Source: Gamsiella multidivaricata (taxonomy: Eukaryota > Mortierellomycota > Mortierellomycetes > Mortierellales > Mortierellaceae). Taken from it: a stretch of DNA of 64,000 bases. A program made the position numbers and the translations under genes. Below the pieces are notes generated by a model. It searched no databases. It worked only from the letters and a program-made list of their open reading frames with translations, and was not told the DNA's origin. Below are positions 46,501-60,481 of the stretch, one piece after another; position 1 is the stretch's first letter, and every line of letters starts with the position of its first letter. The stretch is taken from contig NW_026251782.1 of the NCBI RefSeq assembly GCF_025024155.1, forward strand, positions 62,001-126,000, written 5' to 3'.

Positions 46501-47991
46501 CAGGATGTCCACCCCGGGTGATCGTTCAGCGTGATCGCCTTGAGAATGTTCTGAGCCGAGGATAGGTGAGGGCGAGTTAAATGACTGGAATGGGTTCTCC
46601 TTCAACAAGTCTTGATGAAGAGAAGTGATAAGGTGAGGGTCCACAACGTGCTGTATATCGTCCATGGGTGTGATGGACCCGCTATCTGGACTTTGACTCG
46701 AGTCCTGCTGCCTGTCAAGTAGATGGTTCTGAAATGAAAGTTGGTGATGTGGTTGCATAAATTGATGTTGTAGCTGCTGCTGAGCCTGGAATGACTCTTC
46801 GACTAGCTGGTGTTGCTGTTGTTGGAGCTGTTGATCAAGAGCGAAGTCTTGAAGTAAGGGAGGGTTATGTTGAAGCTCTGGCTTGATTTGTCGAGTTTGT
46901 TGCTGCTTCTGCTGCTGCAACTCTTGGTCTGTTGCCTTTATGGACGTCGGCTTTATGTTACTCTTGGTTGATTTCCGCCGCCTTGGCTTGGTGGATGTAG
47001 TTGAGGAGGTCGCACTTCCAGAAGCGTGAGATCCTTTATCGATGTCGGAGCCATCCTTTGATTCATCATCGACTATTCCGCCGACAATGGCTTCCATGCG
47101 ATGCAAACGATCCTCGAGTGTATCGGTATTGGTATTGGCATTGGTGTAGCCTGTTATTTTCATATTCAAGTTTAAAAGACATTAGCATGGATCGATCATC
47201 AATTGGCAACGCACAACGCTAAGACACGATCTGAACCATACGTCCTGCGCCCTTGGGCGGTCCTCTCTTCTTTGTGGGGTCCAAGTACTGGCCTATGAGA
47301 CGTAAAGCACAATAAAAGGACGTTATGTTAGGGAATATTGCTGAGCATTCCACTATCCATACAAGTGTACATGGCCATGAGGATACCTACATGGGATCTG
47401 AAGGAGCTCGCAGCTGGTGCAGACCTCTGGTTTGGCATCTAAAGTGGTCAAGAGATCAAGCGACCAGTCAGCCCATCTGGACACGGTGCATTATTGCTGC
47501 AGCAGAGACGAGATGGCGGGGACACATACCGCATTTGATTTTTTTCCTAATGGACGAAACCAAAAAGAAGCGGCGAGATGAGATAATGAGGGCATTAGAC
47601 GTCCGATCGAAGGATAGTCCTTCCGCAGAGAGCACTGCTGAGCAAATTATTAAGCACAAGTGCGCCGTAGCGTGGACTATAAAAGCCCCATTGCAAAAGA
47701 TGGTCAACGCCACACATCGATGTACAGTACTGTACACCCATAGCGAAGAGGGTCGTTTGTTCAGATCGAGAACAAAAGAACTTACTTTCTACAGTTGTCG
47801 CAGGCTGAGAAACCAGAAAGAGCAGCAAATGGAAAAAGGGGAGAGGTTAGTGGACGTTGCGTTATAGATCATGACACACCATGCAGATGGCATGGGTTAT
47901 CAGACGACAATTGCGGGGATTGTTCATTTTTAGAAAATAAAAAAGTACCTTTTGTGACCCTCTGTCGTTCTTTGTGCTCGTCTTTGGACAT
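43366..47991 (-). CDS. Zn2Cys6 fungal transcription factor with polyglutamine C terminus
   Basis: Binuclear zinc-cluster activator. Eight exons in transcript order: 47991-47949, 47804-47786, 47546-47530, 47438-47391, 47292-47242, 47150-45778, 45685-44926 and 44819-43366, in frame to give 1240 residues. The cluster (residues 16-43) is assembled from four exons: ACDNC, RKKKIKC, DAKPEVCTSC, ELLQIPC, i.e. C-x2-C-x6-C-x6-C-x2-C-x6-C. The linker QYLDPTKKRGPPKGAGR and a short coiled coil (DTLEDRLHRMEAIV) follow. A Gln-rich region precedes the Fungal_trans domain (LLNLHFAYVHPFAPVFVWSK, YRAWMFIGLAIRMAQHLGL, RNRIWWTCFVADRLVSASFG). The C-terminal third is Asn/Ser/Gly-rich with a Q24 run and a His/Gln run. 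Nuclear; target genes unknown. Confidence 0.93.
43495..43638. repeat. Hexameric CAGCAA repeat (Q24) and adjacent His/Gln repeat
   Basis: On the plus strand TTGCTG repeats 12 times (43495-43566), encoding 24 glutamines on the minus strand by alternating CAG and CAA. It is followed by TGCTGG/TGCTGA units encoding alternating His and Gln to 43638. Confidence 0.9.
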
Positions 47992-48580
47992 GGTGCTGAT
48001 GATGGCGGTGATGGTCGGGTCGCGCAATATGTGTTTTATGAAACTGATAATGTCGAGTTTAAATTGACAGGAAACAGAGGCGAAGAGGTTATATTAATCC
48101 AGCGATCAAAGAGGATCTGAAAGTGCAGTGTGGTGGTACTGCGAGTGTGGGAATGTCTGAGTGGAGGTTTTTTATGGGCACTTTATCATTTGAGAAAGAA
48201 TAGGATGATGAGAGAGAAGGAAAGAGGTGTTTCTTGAGAACAAGGTGTTACCATGCAACAAAAAAAAATGAATAAAACAGAGCAGTGGATGAACCACCTT
48301 AAAAACGATAAGGACGGGTACAAAAAAGGAGATGAATGGGTGAAGTATTACCCAGACGGGAGCAGGGATTGGGTTTCCAAGTCGAGTTGAGGGGTAGAAA
48401 GGTATACTAACCGTGGGGCTTGTGATAGCGGGTTCTTGTCAAGGGAATATACAGTGGTGGCAAATTGTTGAGACAGAGGACAAGAAGACGAGGGACAAGG
48501 AGGAGAACGAGTGCGCGAAGAAGCGATGAGAGAACAGAGGACAGGATGCAAAAGGAAGGAAGGGGGGCGGGGGATGGGAT

Positions 48581-48616
48581 GAGGGATGAGATGAGGGATG
48601 AGATGAGGGATGAGAT
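48581..48616. repeat. 12-base tandem repeat, three perfect units
   Basis: The unit GAGGGATGAGAT occurs three times without mismatch, followed by a partial unit, inside the purine-rich (plus strand) leader of the zinc-cluster gene. Confidence 0.9.
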
Positions 48617-50333
48617 GAGGGAGAGCGATGAGGAAAAGGGATGATGAGAGAAGGAGATGAGCAAAGACAGAGAAGAAAGTGTGTGCGGATTGCAAGCGAG
48701 AAGAAAGAGTGAAGAAGACAAAGAGATTACGAGGGGGGGATAGAAGGGATATATATGAAGAGGTATTTTAGCATTTGGACCATTCCCCGAAACCGCGCTT
48801 TTTCCTTTTTTTTTTTTGTCCTTTTTTTTTCGCCGCCGTCTTCTTTAAAGCTATGTATACGCCATGTGCACCTCCTTCATTCTAAACCGTCTGTCTGCTC
48901 ATTCGCTTATCCATCGTCATCATTGGACGTCTGCCAGTCCAGTCCAGTCCAGTCCAGATCAGTCAACGGTATTTTTGGCACGGAGGACATTGTCATTGTC
49001 AGATGCGCAGATGTCGTTGTACGCCCAAGAAACCTGGAAAAATAGGACAGGGGCTTTACTGCAACAAGGCCTAGTGGTCCATCGGTCTATACGCGTACAA
49101 GGAGAATTAAAAAAAAGGTACATGGTTTACCTAGACATACCATGAGCCATGGGTACATACGACTATGATAAGAGCTGAGAAGCTGGATGTGTGGGTGTAG
49201 ATCCGTATTACAGTGCGCTGCACCCTGCACATCTGGACTACAGCCCAACCGGCAGGTACACCTCGACACCTTCATTTCAATTAATTTCTTCAAATCCAAA
49301 TCAATCCAATAAAGTCCAGCTGGAGCATGCTCTTCTGACCCTGGCCCGTCATTTCTCTCCGCCTCTCCTTCTCCAGAAATTGTTTGGGGACACAAACCCA
49401 AACTTGTCAAACAGCTTCCAACATCAACAGAACAAAGTTCTGTCTACGCTATCCATTGTTCCACTTTACACCTTGGCACTTTTGCATTCTTTCGTCTTTC
49501 TTTCCCTGGAATAGCTCTCAGTTCCTGTACCCCATCTGGATGCCAACCTTCCGTAAACCATGCTCATCTCAGCTCAGCAATTTCTTGGCATTCGGCATCT
49601 GATCGTGTAGGTGTGCTTCATTGGAAGCGTGAAACAGAAAATCCCCTCTCCTCCGTCTCGATCGCTCCTCTTTCTCTCCGGCAGACGCCATTGTCGCTCC
49701 GCGACTGCTAGACCTCCTATCTTCATACTGCAGCCGTATCCTTTCTAGCACTCTGCGAGCCCATTGCTTTCGATCATATTAACTTGATGATGCATTACAT
49801 TACATTACATGGCATTGCAATCCCAAATGCAATTGTAGTCGACTCGGGCCCTCTTTCTCCTTCAAAAGAAAATGAACAATCCCCATCATACCCTCATTTA
49901 CCGTTGATACGAGCGCAGACTCTAAGAAACATAGGGGGAACAGATGGAATCCACCTTGAGACGTTTGTGGTCTTTGGTCTTTCCAGAGATGGAATTTTGT
50001 TCCTAAAATGAGCGTCATTGGGTCAGCTCTCGTGTTGTTGTGTTGTTTGTTTTATTTGGCTCTTTCTTTGTTGCCTTTTAAGTTTGTTTTCGTGAACATC
50101 ATTGTTCCTGTTCCCGAGGATCACAGCAATTGGCATAGGCCTTTTGATATGGAGTGTCCAAATTAACGCGAACCATGCGTGATGTACATGCACACACAAC
50201 GTACTGTACACAACAGCCCATGGAAAAACAGGGTTCATTAAAGGTGGACCCTGGATGCACGCCCATACTCTCTCTTATCCAATCTGATATCGAGTAATCC
50301 TTTTTCCGAGTTCAGGGTCCTTCAACGACCTGC

Positions 50334-50339
50334 TTTATT
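50334..50339 (-). terminator. Candidate poly(A) signal of the GET5-like gene
   Basis: TTTATT on the plus strand reads AATAAA on the minus strand, about 80 bases past the stop codon. Confidence 0.5.
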
Positions 50340-50419
50340 TTGTCACAATACAGCCCACGTTCCTCGAAGCCTAGAATCTCTCCGGTACCATGGACAGAGT
50401 ACTCCTGGACGTGTCAGAG

Positions 50420-51474
50420 TCATTTCTTGATCTCCTTCTCAATATCCTTTGTGTTCGCATTGCCCACCAGATCCCTGTACTGACCCAAGAATCCCTTCAA
50501 CATCAACGACGCGTCCTCTTTCGACCCCAGTCGCTCTTTCAACTGATCATTCAGCCAGTACCAAAACTCGTTCTCCCTCGCAATCGCCGTGCCCGCCTCT
50601 GACAGGCCCCTATAGGAGGTCACAATGGGCTTCTTGGACGCCGACGCACTGGTCGACGCTGTCGATGTTGCGACCGCAGCCGCTCCTGCTGTACCTGCCG
50701 ATTCTAGTTCCTGAGCAGAAGGCGCGGTGGTACTGGCCGCCTCAGATGTAGCAGCAGATGCGGGAGCAGCAGTTCCAGCCTTGGCGAAATAATGGATAAC
50801 CGACCCTGACATCAGACCATAATCCTCCAATTTCTTGTTGTCCACCAGAGCCTTGCCCTTGAGCACCAGTCTTTGAGTCCCGACATCGATTCCTGCCTTA
50901 TCCTGCAACGCCTTCTTAAGATCTGCAATAGTGCCTTGGGCTGGGACATCGACTGTCCATTGGCCAGACTTAAGCGACTTGATCGTCACCTGGATGTCTA
51001 TCGAATTTAAAATTGAGACAAATCCCCCCACGATGAACGCGTAAGCGGATTAAATTAGTTACTGTCCTCCGTCTTGTCATCCATGCAACGTGTACACAAT
51101 TTGCGCGTCTTTTTTTTTTTACCTCCTTCGATAGCTCCAGCCTTGATGCGCTTGGCGGGTCTTTCAAAGGTAGCTCTCTATTCGTGGCAGTTTGAAGAGT
51201 CGGGCGGGCGCGTTGGGGTCAGATAAAAAGCACACACATACACAAAAAAAGAAAAGAAAAAAGTGGCACTCAATTGTGTTTCTCCGCTAAACGCACATCC
51301 TTCTTCTATATATCCAGGGTCCTGGCCTTGTTCTGTTATTCCTATCCCATATACCTTAGAAGTCCAGTTGGGGGCGAGACCAGGCGAGATAAAGTCGGCA
51401 GGGTACTTTGTAGCCTGGCTAGCATACGCGACCAAAAACTGCGAGATGAAAAGCGATTCTTCCACGGACGACAT
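50420..51474 (-). CDS. GET5: Ubiquitin-like protein of the GET/tail-anchored protein pathway (Get5/Mdy2/UBL4 type)
   Basis: Adaptor that with Get4 and Sgt2 hands tail-anchored membrane proteins to Get3. Three exons in transcript order: 51474-51355, 51177-51123 and 50997-50420; 250 residues. The N-terminal part (MSSVEESLFISQFLVAYASQ, then YPADFISP, RATFERPAKRIK) corresponds to the Get4-binding region of Mdy2. The ubiquitin-like domain spans about 59-125 (DIQVTIKSLKSGQW, LKKALQDKAGIDVGTQRLVL, KGKALVDNKKLEDYGL). An Ala/Ser/Thr-rich linker and a C-terminal helical domain (YRGLSEAGTAIARENEFWYW, LKGFLGQYRDLVGN) follow. The last differs from the yeast homodimerisation domain and may be lineage-specific. 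Orthology rests on architecture and the UBL; a different UBL protein remains possible. Confidence 0.75.
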
Positions 51475-54400
51475 TGGACGTTTTTTTTTCTCCGTAAAAA
51501 TAGATTGGGAGTGATGTATGAAGTTGAGGGTTTGCTGCCGACTCCTTTTTTTTCTTTTGGTTTGTCTTTTTTATGGTCCTGCCTGAAGTAAATATCGGGT
51601 GTGGTCGTTGTTTTAGTTAAAGTGTTCCTTGTCCTGAGCAGCGCGTTGATGATGATTGATGCATCTGTTTGTTTGACCGAACCGAAACACCTTTAGAAAC
51701 AAATAGCGAACAGCCCGCCATGATGTATCATGTGACATGTCTCGGGTTCGAAGCGTTTGCGCCCAAGTTGCAGGAGCAAAATCGGTAGCGAAATGGGGAT
51801 TCCGTGAACGCGGATCGCGACGAAGAATATGAGCGTAATGGCCTTGACTGAGATTAATAAGGACAATAAAAGAACTAAAAAAACAAATCCACTCATCATC
51901 GGTAGGAGTCTATTGCTCTTTGTATATGCTTGTGAACGAGTCCTATTTTGAACGCATCCTTTCTTGTTATTCAAAAGACACCCTTACATGTTCTCTGAAT
52001 GGATCATGCTTGAACGGGTATTAGCTATTCGCGATTAAGTCATCCGCCCGAGGCTGCTTTCTCCGTCGCGTCCAGCGAGAAAGAAAACCTCTGGATAAAA
52101 AATCGCTCCATGAAGTTCAAGGGCGCCCCTTGTGGAGTTGGGTCTTTAGACGTAATGGCACACATCCTGCGGAAGGCTCTAGTAGTCAGAAGGTCCTCTT
52201 GGCCTAGATATGTTAGTGAAATACAATAACACGGTGTATCCTCCTAGAAAAAGATAAATTGAAAAAAAAAAAAAAAAAAAAGATTCCCTCTCTACATGGC
52301 TCTTGTGAGGCGTCAGGTGAAGGGTTGCTAACATGGCCATCGCGTAGAATGGTTCTAGCAATGGCAGTCAAGCTGCACTCGTATGAGTGTATGGCCACAG
52401 AAGACGATACACCCCACCTTCACAGGTACGATAGAACAATGGTGTATCACCAAAGGCTCTGGGTAATTCTGGTTGGTAGCCATGGTGTCCCACTCGGTCT
52501 CTCATTTACCACTCGACTCACCTTTCTTACCGCCGATAGCCAACTATAGCAGAGTGAAGACATTGTTGAGCCTAAAAAAGCACGACGATGTGTACTCGAG
52601 GTGTGGTGTATCAGCCATACTGTCTTACTGCTTGTATCTCAGCCATACTGTCTTACTGCTTGTATCTGCCACTACACAATTTTTTACTGAGACCAGTTAC
52701 TGGCTTCTATAGACATTTCTCTAGTATATAGTGAAATCGATCGCCTCTGCAAGACTGTCACTGCTACTTGTGGTCAAATGGTAGCGAAGTTATTAGGGGG
52801 ACCGGCCTAAATTGACGACAATCTGGACGATGGTGTACCGCGGGTTGTACTACACACTACAAGAAATAGGTAGATAGAGCTGCTTCCAACGACCGAGTGC
52901 TTTATTGTCTTTGGCTTTGTCACCCTGTGCCTTGGGCGCAATTTTATCGAAACCCCTCCATACGACACTCAGTGCATAGAATCCGACTGCGTGTGCCAAT
53001 GGACTATGGTCATCTCAATCTTTTAATCCACAAGAACCACCGTGCACTCGTTAGGTATTCAAAAAAACAACTGGTGTCATGAGTTTAAAGTCGAAGTTTT
53101 TTGACGGCTTCGCATCCATGTGTGTCTATTCATAGAGATAAGCTTGTTCTTAAGGCATCGAGGGGCTTGAGGAGGCCCCTTGAGAAGAAGTGGGGAGATA
53201 AGGAAAGATGATCCTGGTATCAACACGGGTGGTATCTCAGGTATGTCAAAATACGACATTCTTTACCTTGGTCTCTTGCGCCTGTCTTTACTTGTACAAA
53301 TATATAGGATGCCACCCGAGGTTTTCCTTGAGGGAAGGAATCGTGCTCATCAACTTCCTGGAGAGTACGCCAAACATCTATCTCATCCCTGTGTGACATA
53401 GTATGTGTAGCCGTATTTGAGCACCGATCGATCTGGTCGGAGCTTGCTGAGAAGCGCAGCAGTTCTTATGGTGCTGGAAGGATATAAAGCACCCAACACC
53501 TAGAAGCCTAGAATGAGAAAATTCAACGGTAGGAGCTTCGAAGACGCCCTTACTTCCCCTCTTCCCTCCTCCATATTGGCATGACAATAGCACCTGTACT
53601 ATATTTGACTTTTATTATCCATGTATAGTAGCCCAGTTTACTTAAAAGTCGTCCCTCCATGGATTTATTCCTTCTAATATTTGGCGTTAGTATTAATTGG
53701 CGCCGTACAAACCCCTTCCGCTCCACAAGACGACCCCGCACAATATGATACAAATCGAAAGGCAGTACTTGTCGTGCCCTAGAGCGTATTCTGACTTGGA
53801 GGCGTTCAGTCATAGCCCAACAGACGGTAGCTTCGGGTTATTGCCTGCTCAGTCAGGCTCAAATACCAATTATCCGAATGGATGCTTCCGTCGTCCAAGC
53901 GCTCTATACCACCTTGACCTTGTTAGCTGTCCTTTGTATACAGTCGTGCCACCGCTGTGCACATGTAGAGATAATATTTGACGTTCAATGGCAATCAAAG
54001 GATTCCGAATGCCCTTAATTCCGATTTTCTGCACTGCCAGAGTAAAGGAAAAAAATGTTAACTGCTGATGGTATGGATCTACTCAATCGTCAGCAATAGC
54101 AAGTGCCGAAAGATGATGTCTGGAAGGCACTGAGTGAAGCGATTAACAAAATCAATGATATGGCATATATCGGACTGGGATTACAACCAAAGCGCCAGGA
54201 CGGCGCGTCATATAGCCTCGCCGCCGCTTATTCATAGAATCACCTCTGAACAATAGCCAGTTCTAGACAATATCCACATCCGCAACCCGCGACCCAGGAA
54301 CTTTAGACTGTATCAGAGTACAATTAAGACGTCCTTTACATGGCCATCCTCGCACTGCTACTCGAATCGATTCTTGGGAATGAAGACAATCCATTATTTT

Positions 54401-54597
54401 CATTCTGGTATGTGCCCTCTGCTTATTCCGGCTTAATTTTTTGTCGTGTCCCTGAAAAAACAAAACGCTACGCGATTTTTTTTTGCCACCAAAAAATGTA
54501 GGGCTCTTTTTAATGACGCCTCGGCCGAGACGGCCTATTTCGCCCGGAAGATAAACCCTCTGATCAACAAAAAGTGAGCGAGCAGCGACAATTGACC
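51475..54597. other. Long intergenic interval, GET5 promoter to MSY1 promoter
   Basis: About 3.1 kb between divergent genes. No recognisable protein. It holds a 28-base tandem duplication (52611-52666) and an A19 tract (52262-52280). A 43-codon open run at about 54103-54237 reads KDDVWKALSEAINKINDMAY but has no convincing start. The AT-richer composition and short broken frames fit relic sequence, but no transposon hallmark was found. Confidence 0.45.
52611..52666. repeat. 28-base direct tandem duplication
   Basis: Two perfect adjacent copies of a 28-base unit beginning TCAGCCATACTGTC (52611-52638 and 52639-52666). Confidence 0.95.
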
Positions 54598-56976
<2,379 letters not shown>

Positions 56977-56978
<2 letters not shown>

Positions 56979-57073
56979 AAAAAAAAAAAAAAAAAAAAAA
57001 TCTCAGCGCATATAGACACTTCACATCACCAATACATTGTTCGAGTCTTTTTTTTTTTTTTTTTTTTTTTTTT
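56977..57073. repeat. A24 ... T26 inverted homopolymer pair
   Basis: A24 (56977-57000, starting inside the TAA stop) and T26 (57048-57073) are separated by 47 bases and can pair as a 24-base-pair stem. They lie between the convergent MSY1 and hydrolase genes. Confidence 0.9.
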
Positions 57074-57128
57074 CTCTGTTTTATGTTGCATCTTACAATA
57101 TCATGAACAGTAAATACACCGAGGAAGC

Positions 57129-57134
57129 AATAAA
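57129..57134 (+). terminator. Candidate poly(A) signal of MSY1
   Basis: AATAAA 151 bases after the MSY1 stop and 24 bases before the end of the convergent hydrolase coding sequence, so the two transcripts may overlap. Confidence 0.5.
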
Positions 57135-57157
57135 ATAACATCTTTGCAGATGATCAC

Positions 57158-59285
57158 CTATAACTCCTTCTCCACATTCTGGGGCCAGCAGTTTCGGAGG
57201 ACGCTTATCGGCCAGCCTTCATCCTTGGATTCTTCGTTCCCCCTGGGTCCGACAGCGACCCATTCGATATTATCATCCGAACCCCTTGCCTTGACCATGC
57301 CCTTCTCGTTCTTCTCCTCCGCCTCCGATGTGGCTGCTGTAACGAGACCTTCACGGAGATCGCGCAAGCGTCTGGATCGGGCAATGAAGTGCGCAATGTT
57401 CTTGATGGCGATACGGGCTGCGGGGAGGACGGACATGACATGATGGACATGAACCATGTCCTGATAGACCTCGATCCGGATGAGCTTCTCGGGATTCTCT
57501 TGCCCGAGACGATGGGCGTACAAGCGTGCGTCGTCCACGAGTCGGTCGTGTGTTGCTGTGTGCTGTGTGCATACGATCAATCATGAAGGGAAAAAAAAAT
57601 TGAGTTTTGGATAGGTGCTACGGACGATGGGTAAAAGCAACTGGATTCACCTACTACGGAAGAAATGAATAAAAAAAGAGGTTGGTAGGAGAGTGATAAT
57701 CTTACTAAGAGCGTGTCTGTATGTCCGGAAAGGTCGGCGCAATGGGCGGGCGAGACCAAGGGGTGCTGCGATAGGTGCGAGTACCATGCCCATTCGCGCT
57801 CCTTCCCGAAGGCGTTGCGAGCATTCGGCGCGGTGTTCACGTCGCCGCAGACGTAGTTGCTTGCGAGATGAAACTAGTAGATCGTATTAGAAGCTTATAT
57901 TCTCTGGCGCAAAAGAAGGAAGGAGTGACCAAGACAACAGAGAAAGAGAGAGAGAGTTGCACTACCTTTTTAAACGACATGTAGGCCTCCTTATCAAAGG
58001 GACTCGTTCCGATGGGCCCGGGACAGTAACAATACCAATCGTCGCTCTTCGCAGCCGGCAAAGACGACGTCGGATCTACCCATGGCTATCAGACATAAAA
58101 AAATAAAAAAAATGCGCCCCAGACCTTCAGATAAGTTCATCATCGCTCATCATTCATCGTCTCGACAAGACACACAATTGCCAAACTTCACAGTCCTTTG
58201 TTCCTCATCCCGGCTTACCGACAAGAGTATCGTTGCATGGGGCATCCGCTCTGGCTTCACGTACTTTGCCAGATATAACACAAACGCCGTTGCCAAGTTC
58301 CCACCAGCCGAATCCCCTGCGATGACCACGTCCCTTGGCTCGATCCTTTCTTTCCCCAGAAGAGTCTTGGCCCTCTCCCCAAGGTTCAAAGCCTTGTGAT
58401 CAGGATCCGTCAAGTAGAGGTAGGCGGCGTAGGCATCATGGATCGCGGCCGGGAACGGATGCTCGGGCGCCATACGGTAATCGACTGAGAGGATCCTCGT
58501 TCCGGGACCGATTTGTTTCGCGAGTCGGCAGAGAAAGTCCCGGTGCGAGGCTGGCGAAAGGAATGCGTGGCCGCCCCCGTGGAAGTACAGGATCACGGTC
58601 TGGTTGCGGGTAGCAGCTGTAGGGAAGGGGGTAGGGGAGGAGGAAGTACATTCGATCCATTCGCCACGCACGTTGAGGGTACCGTCCTTTGATGATATCG
58701 ATCCAACCTCCTCCGGAAGGTTCGATATCCCACTCTGTATCGGTCGATGCATCGACTCAAAGTACTCCTTACTTGGATTCATTGTCCCCTCCTCACCACT
58801 ACCATCACCACCACCTCGCTCTCGCACCTGTCGTCTCACCTCCTTTAGACTCTCCCTCTCCCTTTCCAACAACTCCTCCATCCGAACACCTATTTCGACG
58901 TCCCGCACCTCCACACTCTTCAGAAACATCGTCTGCAACGGCATCGCCGTCTCGATGAACCACCCCAAGAACCTGAGCTGCCCCACCGTCCGGCATTCAG
59001 ATCCCACACACCGAACCAAGGCCATCAGGACTGTCCACCACCAGACCCACCCCGCGCCTTCCCCGGTCCTCAGACCCGAGGCCGCCGTCGTGAAGGGATA
59101 CTGACGTGTCGAGATCCGGAACCCAGTGAGGATTAAGAGTGGGAGTTCGAAGCAATGTAGTCGGATCATGCTCCAGGCCGCAAGGACGAGGACCCGGAGG
59201 AGGAAGTATACGTCCTGGGGTTTGTAGAGGATCCCGCGGAGGTAGAGGCGTTGCAGGAACGACGGACCCGGGAACCGCGTATCAG

Positions 59286-59324
<39 letters not shown>

Positions 59325-59520
59325 CATTGTTTGTCGAAGCAAGGGGAAGGTGTGATGATGGCGATTGATGTGGGGGAAGAAGGTTCGTCCCATGCAGGAG
59401 AGGTTCGTTCTCCGCAGGAAGGTCATCGCTCGAGAAGAGGGTGTCGGACTCGACGAGGAATGTTACTGTCGTCGTGGCCATCGTCGTCGTCGCCGTCGTG
59501 GTTTTGAGAAGCGGTGCCAT
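57158..59520 (-). CDS. Alpha/beta hydrolase of the hormone-sensitive lipase family
   Basis: Serine esterase/lipase. Four exons in transcript order: 59520-58219, 58085-57966, 57873-57706 and 57562-57158; 664 residues. The N terminus contains a polyglutamine run (Q12) and a hydrophobic region (VYFLLRVLVLAAWSM) that may anchor it to a membrane. The catalytic domain shows the oxyanion motif VILYFHGGGHAF (about 313), SVDYRMAPEHPFPAA, and the nucleophile elbow VIAGDSAGGNLA (about 402). Later come RLVDDARLYAHRLG and YQDMVHVHHVM, which probably supply the acid and histidine. Such enzymes hydrolyse acylglycerols, sterol esters or xenobiotic esters; the substrate here is unknown. An insert (KSDDWYCYCPGPIGTSP) separates the Ser and acid motifs. 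It converges on MSY1. Confidence 0.92.
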
Positions 59521-60481
59521 TTTGTGGCTCGACTTTTTTTTTTTCTTTGCTTGAGGGTCCGGTGAAAGGGCTTGCAGTTTTGCAGGAAGAAAATGAGACC
59601 GAGCAGGAGAGGAATACGGCAGGAAGTAAAAAAAAAAACCTCTCCGGCTTCCCTAGTCGTCCACTGCTGCTTTTTGCTATTTCACGGGAGCTGGCGAAGT
59701 GCGAAGGATAAGAGGGGGGAGAGGAGGATGAGGGGCTGTTTTGATGTGGTTGTTTTTTTTTTTTTTTTTTTTTTTCACACGATGAAAGGGAGGAGCAGTC
59801 TATTGTGTATATCTACGAGCCGCGAAGCGTGTTTCTGGACTTTTCAAAGCGCTCCTTCGCTTGGGTCCTTTTGCTTTTTTCCTCTCACCGCCCATTTGTT
59901 TATCTGTCGGTCTGTCTGTTGTGTGGGTCCTTGTTCGGCTGGGGGATGAAGCATTCATGTGAAGGAAGCGAAGGTCGGAGCATCTCCCCCAACCCAAATG
60001 CTGGTGTGGTTTTGCGCATAAACGACAAAAGTATCCTGTCTATCCCCCCACATGGCTCACTCACAAGTACCTTGCTCTTTCTTTCATTTCTCTCCATCAA
60101 CAAAGGAGCGCAGCCCTTTTTTTTTTTTTTTTTTTTTTTTCTGTTTCTTCTCGACGACCTGGAGTTGCTTGGGGACCAGAAAAGGAGAACAAGGGCAGAG
60201 CCGTGGGAGTTTTTGCATGTGCCAGACCAGCCTTAGTGCACCCCTGACTCGTGCGTACACTTCTTTTCCCTGCACAAATTACCAGTACTTTTATTACATG
60301 GGTCCAAGTAAAAAATCTACTATGTATCCTTTTACACCGCCTGGATCTGCGCTGGCCCATCCACAACCTCATCATCAACTATTGCCAAAGGAAGGAAAAA
60401 AAAATTGTATGAACACAGCAAGCATAGACAGATTAGAGAACATCTTCCATCACACCTTTCAAGAAAATGGGCATGCTACTC
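59521..60481. other. Intergenic: hydrolase promoter and VPS26 3' region
   Basis: No gene recognised. It has T-rich homopolymers at about 59754-59775 and 60118-60140 and short simple repeats. Open frames here are driven by the homopolymers. Confidence 0.5.

Larger units (their letters stand above)
47992..50419. other. Zn2Cys6 gene leader/promoter and GET5 3' region
   Basis: No gene. From about 48360 to 48750 the minus strand is C+T rich, fitting a long leader of the zinc-cluster gene. It holds a 12-base tandem repeat (48581-48616) and four CCAGT units (48934-48953). Another CT-rich patch with opposite sense lies at 49470-49740, but no credible gene follows it. Near the right end is the GET5 poly(A) signal. 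Confidence 0.5.

Noticed and set aside
48581..48616. Possible CRISPR-like array
   Set aside because: Units are contiguous 12-base tandem repeats without spacers, in a eukaryotic genome.
51740..51765. GGGTTCGAAGC resembling a tRNA T loop
   Set aside because: No acceptor or anticodon stem could be drawn around it.
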